Shown here in pieces: positions 47,984 to 48,526 of a stretch of 48,526 nucleotides of DNA (within the stretch, counting starts at the first letter, position 1; each line of letters opens with the position of its first letter). The stretch is taken from NCBI RefSeq assembly GCF_001889065.1, contig NZ_LWHB01000054.1, positions 1 to 48,526 on the forward strand, given 5' to 3'. The notes beneath the pieces were generated by a model. That model did no database searches. It saw nothing but the letters and a program-made list of their open reading frames with translations, and was not told where the DNA came from. Origin of the DNA: Suttonella ornithocola (GTDB lineage Bacteria > Pseudomonadota > Gammaproteobacteria > Cardiobacteriales > Cardiobacteriaceae). A program made the position numbers and the translations under genes.

Positions 47984-48526
47984 TTTCCTGCCTCAAATCG
48001 TGCTTTAAGCAGTGTTCCGTAAGGCTTATCTCTGATACCGTTTACTGGGATTAACTCACGATGATAACAGCCTACTAAACCATCTTTTATAACAACTTCA
48101 ATACTTCCATTGAATCTTGTATCAATCGGCACCATCACAATGTGCGGTGGTGGTAATGCGTCAACAGGTTCTAAATCTCGTTCTTTTAAACCGCGTGTCT
48201 GTTCACTAATGTTTAAAAATCGACAGGCATCTGGATAACGTTCGCGTCTAATCTCACGCACTGATGGCGCTTGGACATAATTGAAAAGTTCGTTATACAC
48301 CGCTTGCCAATACTTACCTGTGCGATAAACCATCTCTCGCACACCTTGCTTGATGTGAACAAGCTGCTCATCGGTGATATAAGGGGATTGTTCAACAGTA
48401 GCGAGAAAAGTGCGGATAACCGCTAGATGAACAAATGCGCTTATCCATGCGCCATAGGCAACAACAATTTCTTTACAAGCATATGTGCCACCATTTACGC
48501 CGCGTACCGTTTTGATTGAAAAGCCC
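47980..48526 (-). CDS. KilA-N domain protein (partial at right edge)
   Basis: The frame is open from the window edge: GFSIKTVRGVNGGTYACKEI, then VVAYGAWISAFVHLAVIRTF is the C-terminal half of a KilA-N domain, followed by a helical region (HIKQGVREMVYRTGKYWQAV) and a less conserved C-terminus. At least 181 residues are visible; the N-terminus lies outside. KilA-N proteins bind DNA and often regulate phage development. A shorter internal start is possible but would cut the domain. Confidence 0.8.
   Translation of the reverse strand, partial: GFSIKTVRGVNGGTYACKEIVVAYGAWISAFVHLAVIRTFLATVEQSPYITDEQLVHIKQGVREMVYRTGKYWQAVYNELFNYVQAPSVREIRRERYPDACRFLNISEQTRGLKERDLEPVDALPPPHIVMVPIDTRFNGSIEVVIKDGLVGCYHRELIPVNGIRDKPYGTLLKARFEAGK

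Larger units (their letters stand above)
20440..48526. mobile_element. Lambda/HK97-like siphophage prophage, left part
   Basis: A dusA-type integrase is followed by a complete late module on the minus strand: Q-like regulator, lysis genes, TerS/TerL, HK97-type head, connectors, tail tube, gpG/GT, tape measure, M-L-K-I-J and tail fibre. RusA, NinB, DUF1364 and KilA-N genes mark the start of the middle or early region at the right edge. Early replication and immunity genes (repressor, Cro-like, replication) are not in the window, so the element extends further right. All structural genes appear intact, so the phage may be inducible. Confidence 0.93.

Noticed and set aside
47980..48342. KilA-N protein starting within the window at 48342
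   Set aside because: The frame stays open to the window edge and encodes the second half of a KilA-N domain, so the gene is partial rather than starting there.

Overview
The window looks like a chromosomal stretch of an AT-rich gammaproteobacterium, most likely from the Cardiobacteriales (Suttonella, Cardiobacterium or Dichelobacter relatives). This is inferred from gene style: an nrdA-nrdB-yfaE class Ia reductotase operon, a type I-F CRISPR repeat, and insertion elements resembling those of Neisseriaceae and neighbours. No 16S gene is present, so the assignment is tentative.

Layout, left to right. (1) 1-962: leader and short type I-F CRISPR array (4 repeats, 3 spacers, two spacers identical), then a SlyD-like FKBP isomerase with a clear terminator. 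(2) 1002-5963: a minus-strand export operon (TolC-like lipoprotein, HlyD adaptor, two ABC-2 permeases) with no ATPase gene. (3) 6162-13298: a 7.1-kb segment bounded by two inverted copies of a ~55-bp sequence that end in TAG...CTA next to TA. It holds marR and a divergent CynX-type MFS gene, an alpha/beta hydrolase, an exported metallo-beta-lactamase-fold protein, a truncated C5 methyltransferase, a NYN/PIN-like gene split by a 92-bp MITE, and a GlxA-type AraC regulator. Three DNA-uptake-type words of Neisseriaceae lie inside it, pointing to foreign origin. (4) 13300-15041: a graveyard of nested IS5-family and IS630-family remnants with four MITE-type insertions counted over the window. (5) 15176-20489: tRNA-Asp, tRNA-Asp, tRNA-Val, then yfaE, nrdB, nrdA with two NrdR-type boxes, and dusA.

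(6) From about 20,440 to beyond the right edge: a lambda/HK97-like siphophage prophage integrated at the 5' end of dusA. Its integrase lies beside dusA and everything else runs on the minus strand. Read in transcription order (right to left): KilA-N protein (cut by the window edge), NinB, a tiny membrane protein, DUF1364 nuclease, RusA, a tiny membrane protein, Q-like antiterminator, a consensus late promoter followed by three tandem terminators, a GH108 endolysin with a C-terminal membrane anchor, overlapping spanins, a one-TM protein, HNH nuclease, TerS, TerL, portal, protease, HK97 capsid, connectors, tail tube, a Rha regulator, gpG/gpGT with a canonical CCCAAAG slippery site, a cargo block of small envelope-directed genes with an exported thermonuclease, a KilA-N/antirepressor with a C4-like structured leader, tape measure, M, L, K, I, J and a tail fibre with an S74 chaperone.

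The phage genes therefore work as a late-operon controlled by Q at one promoter, with regulatory and cargo genes (morons) placed between structural genes and set off by their own terminators. The most unusual points are the envelope cargo block inside the tail operon, the in-frame 47-codon extension after the tail-fibre stop, loss of the Fe-S cysteines in the L homologue, and the 7.1-kb inverted-repeat-bounded island.
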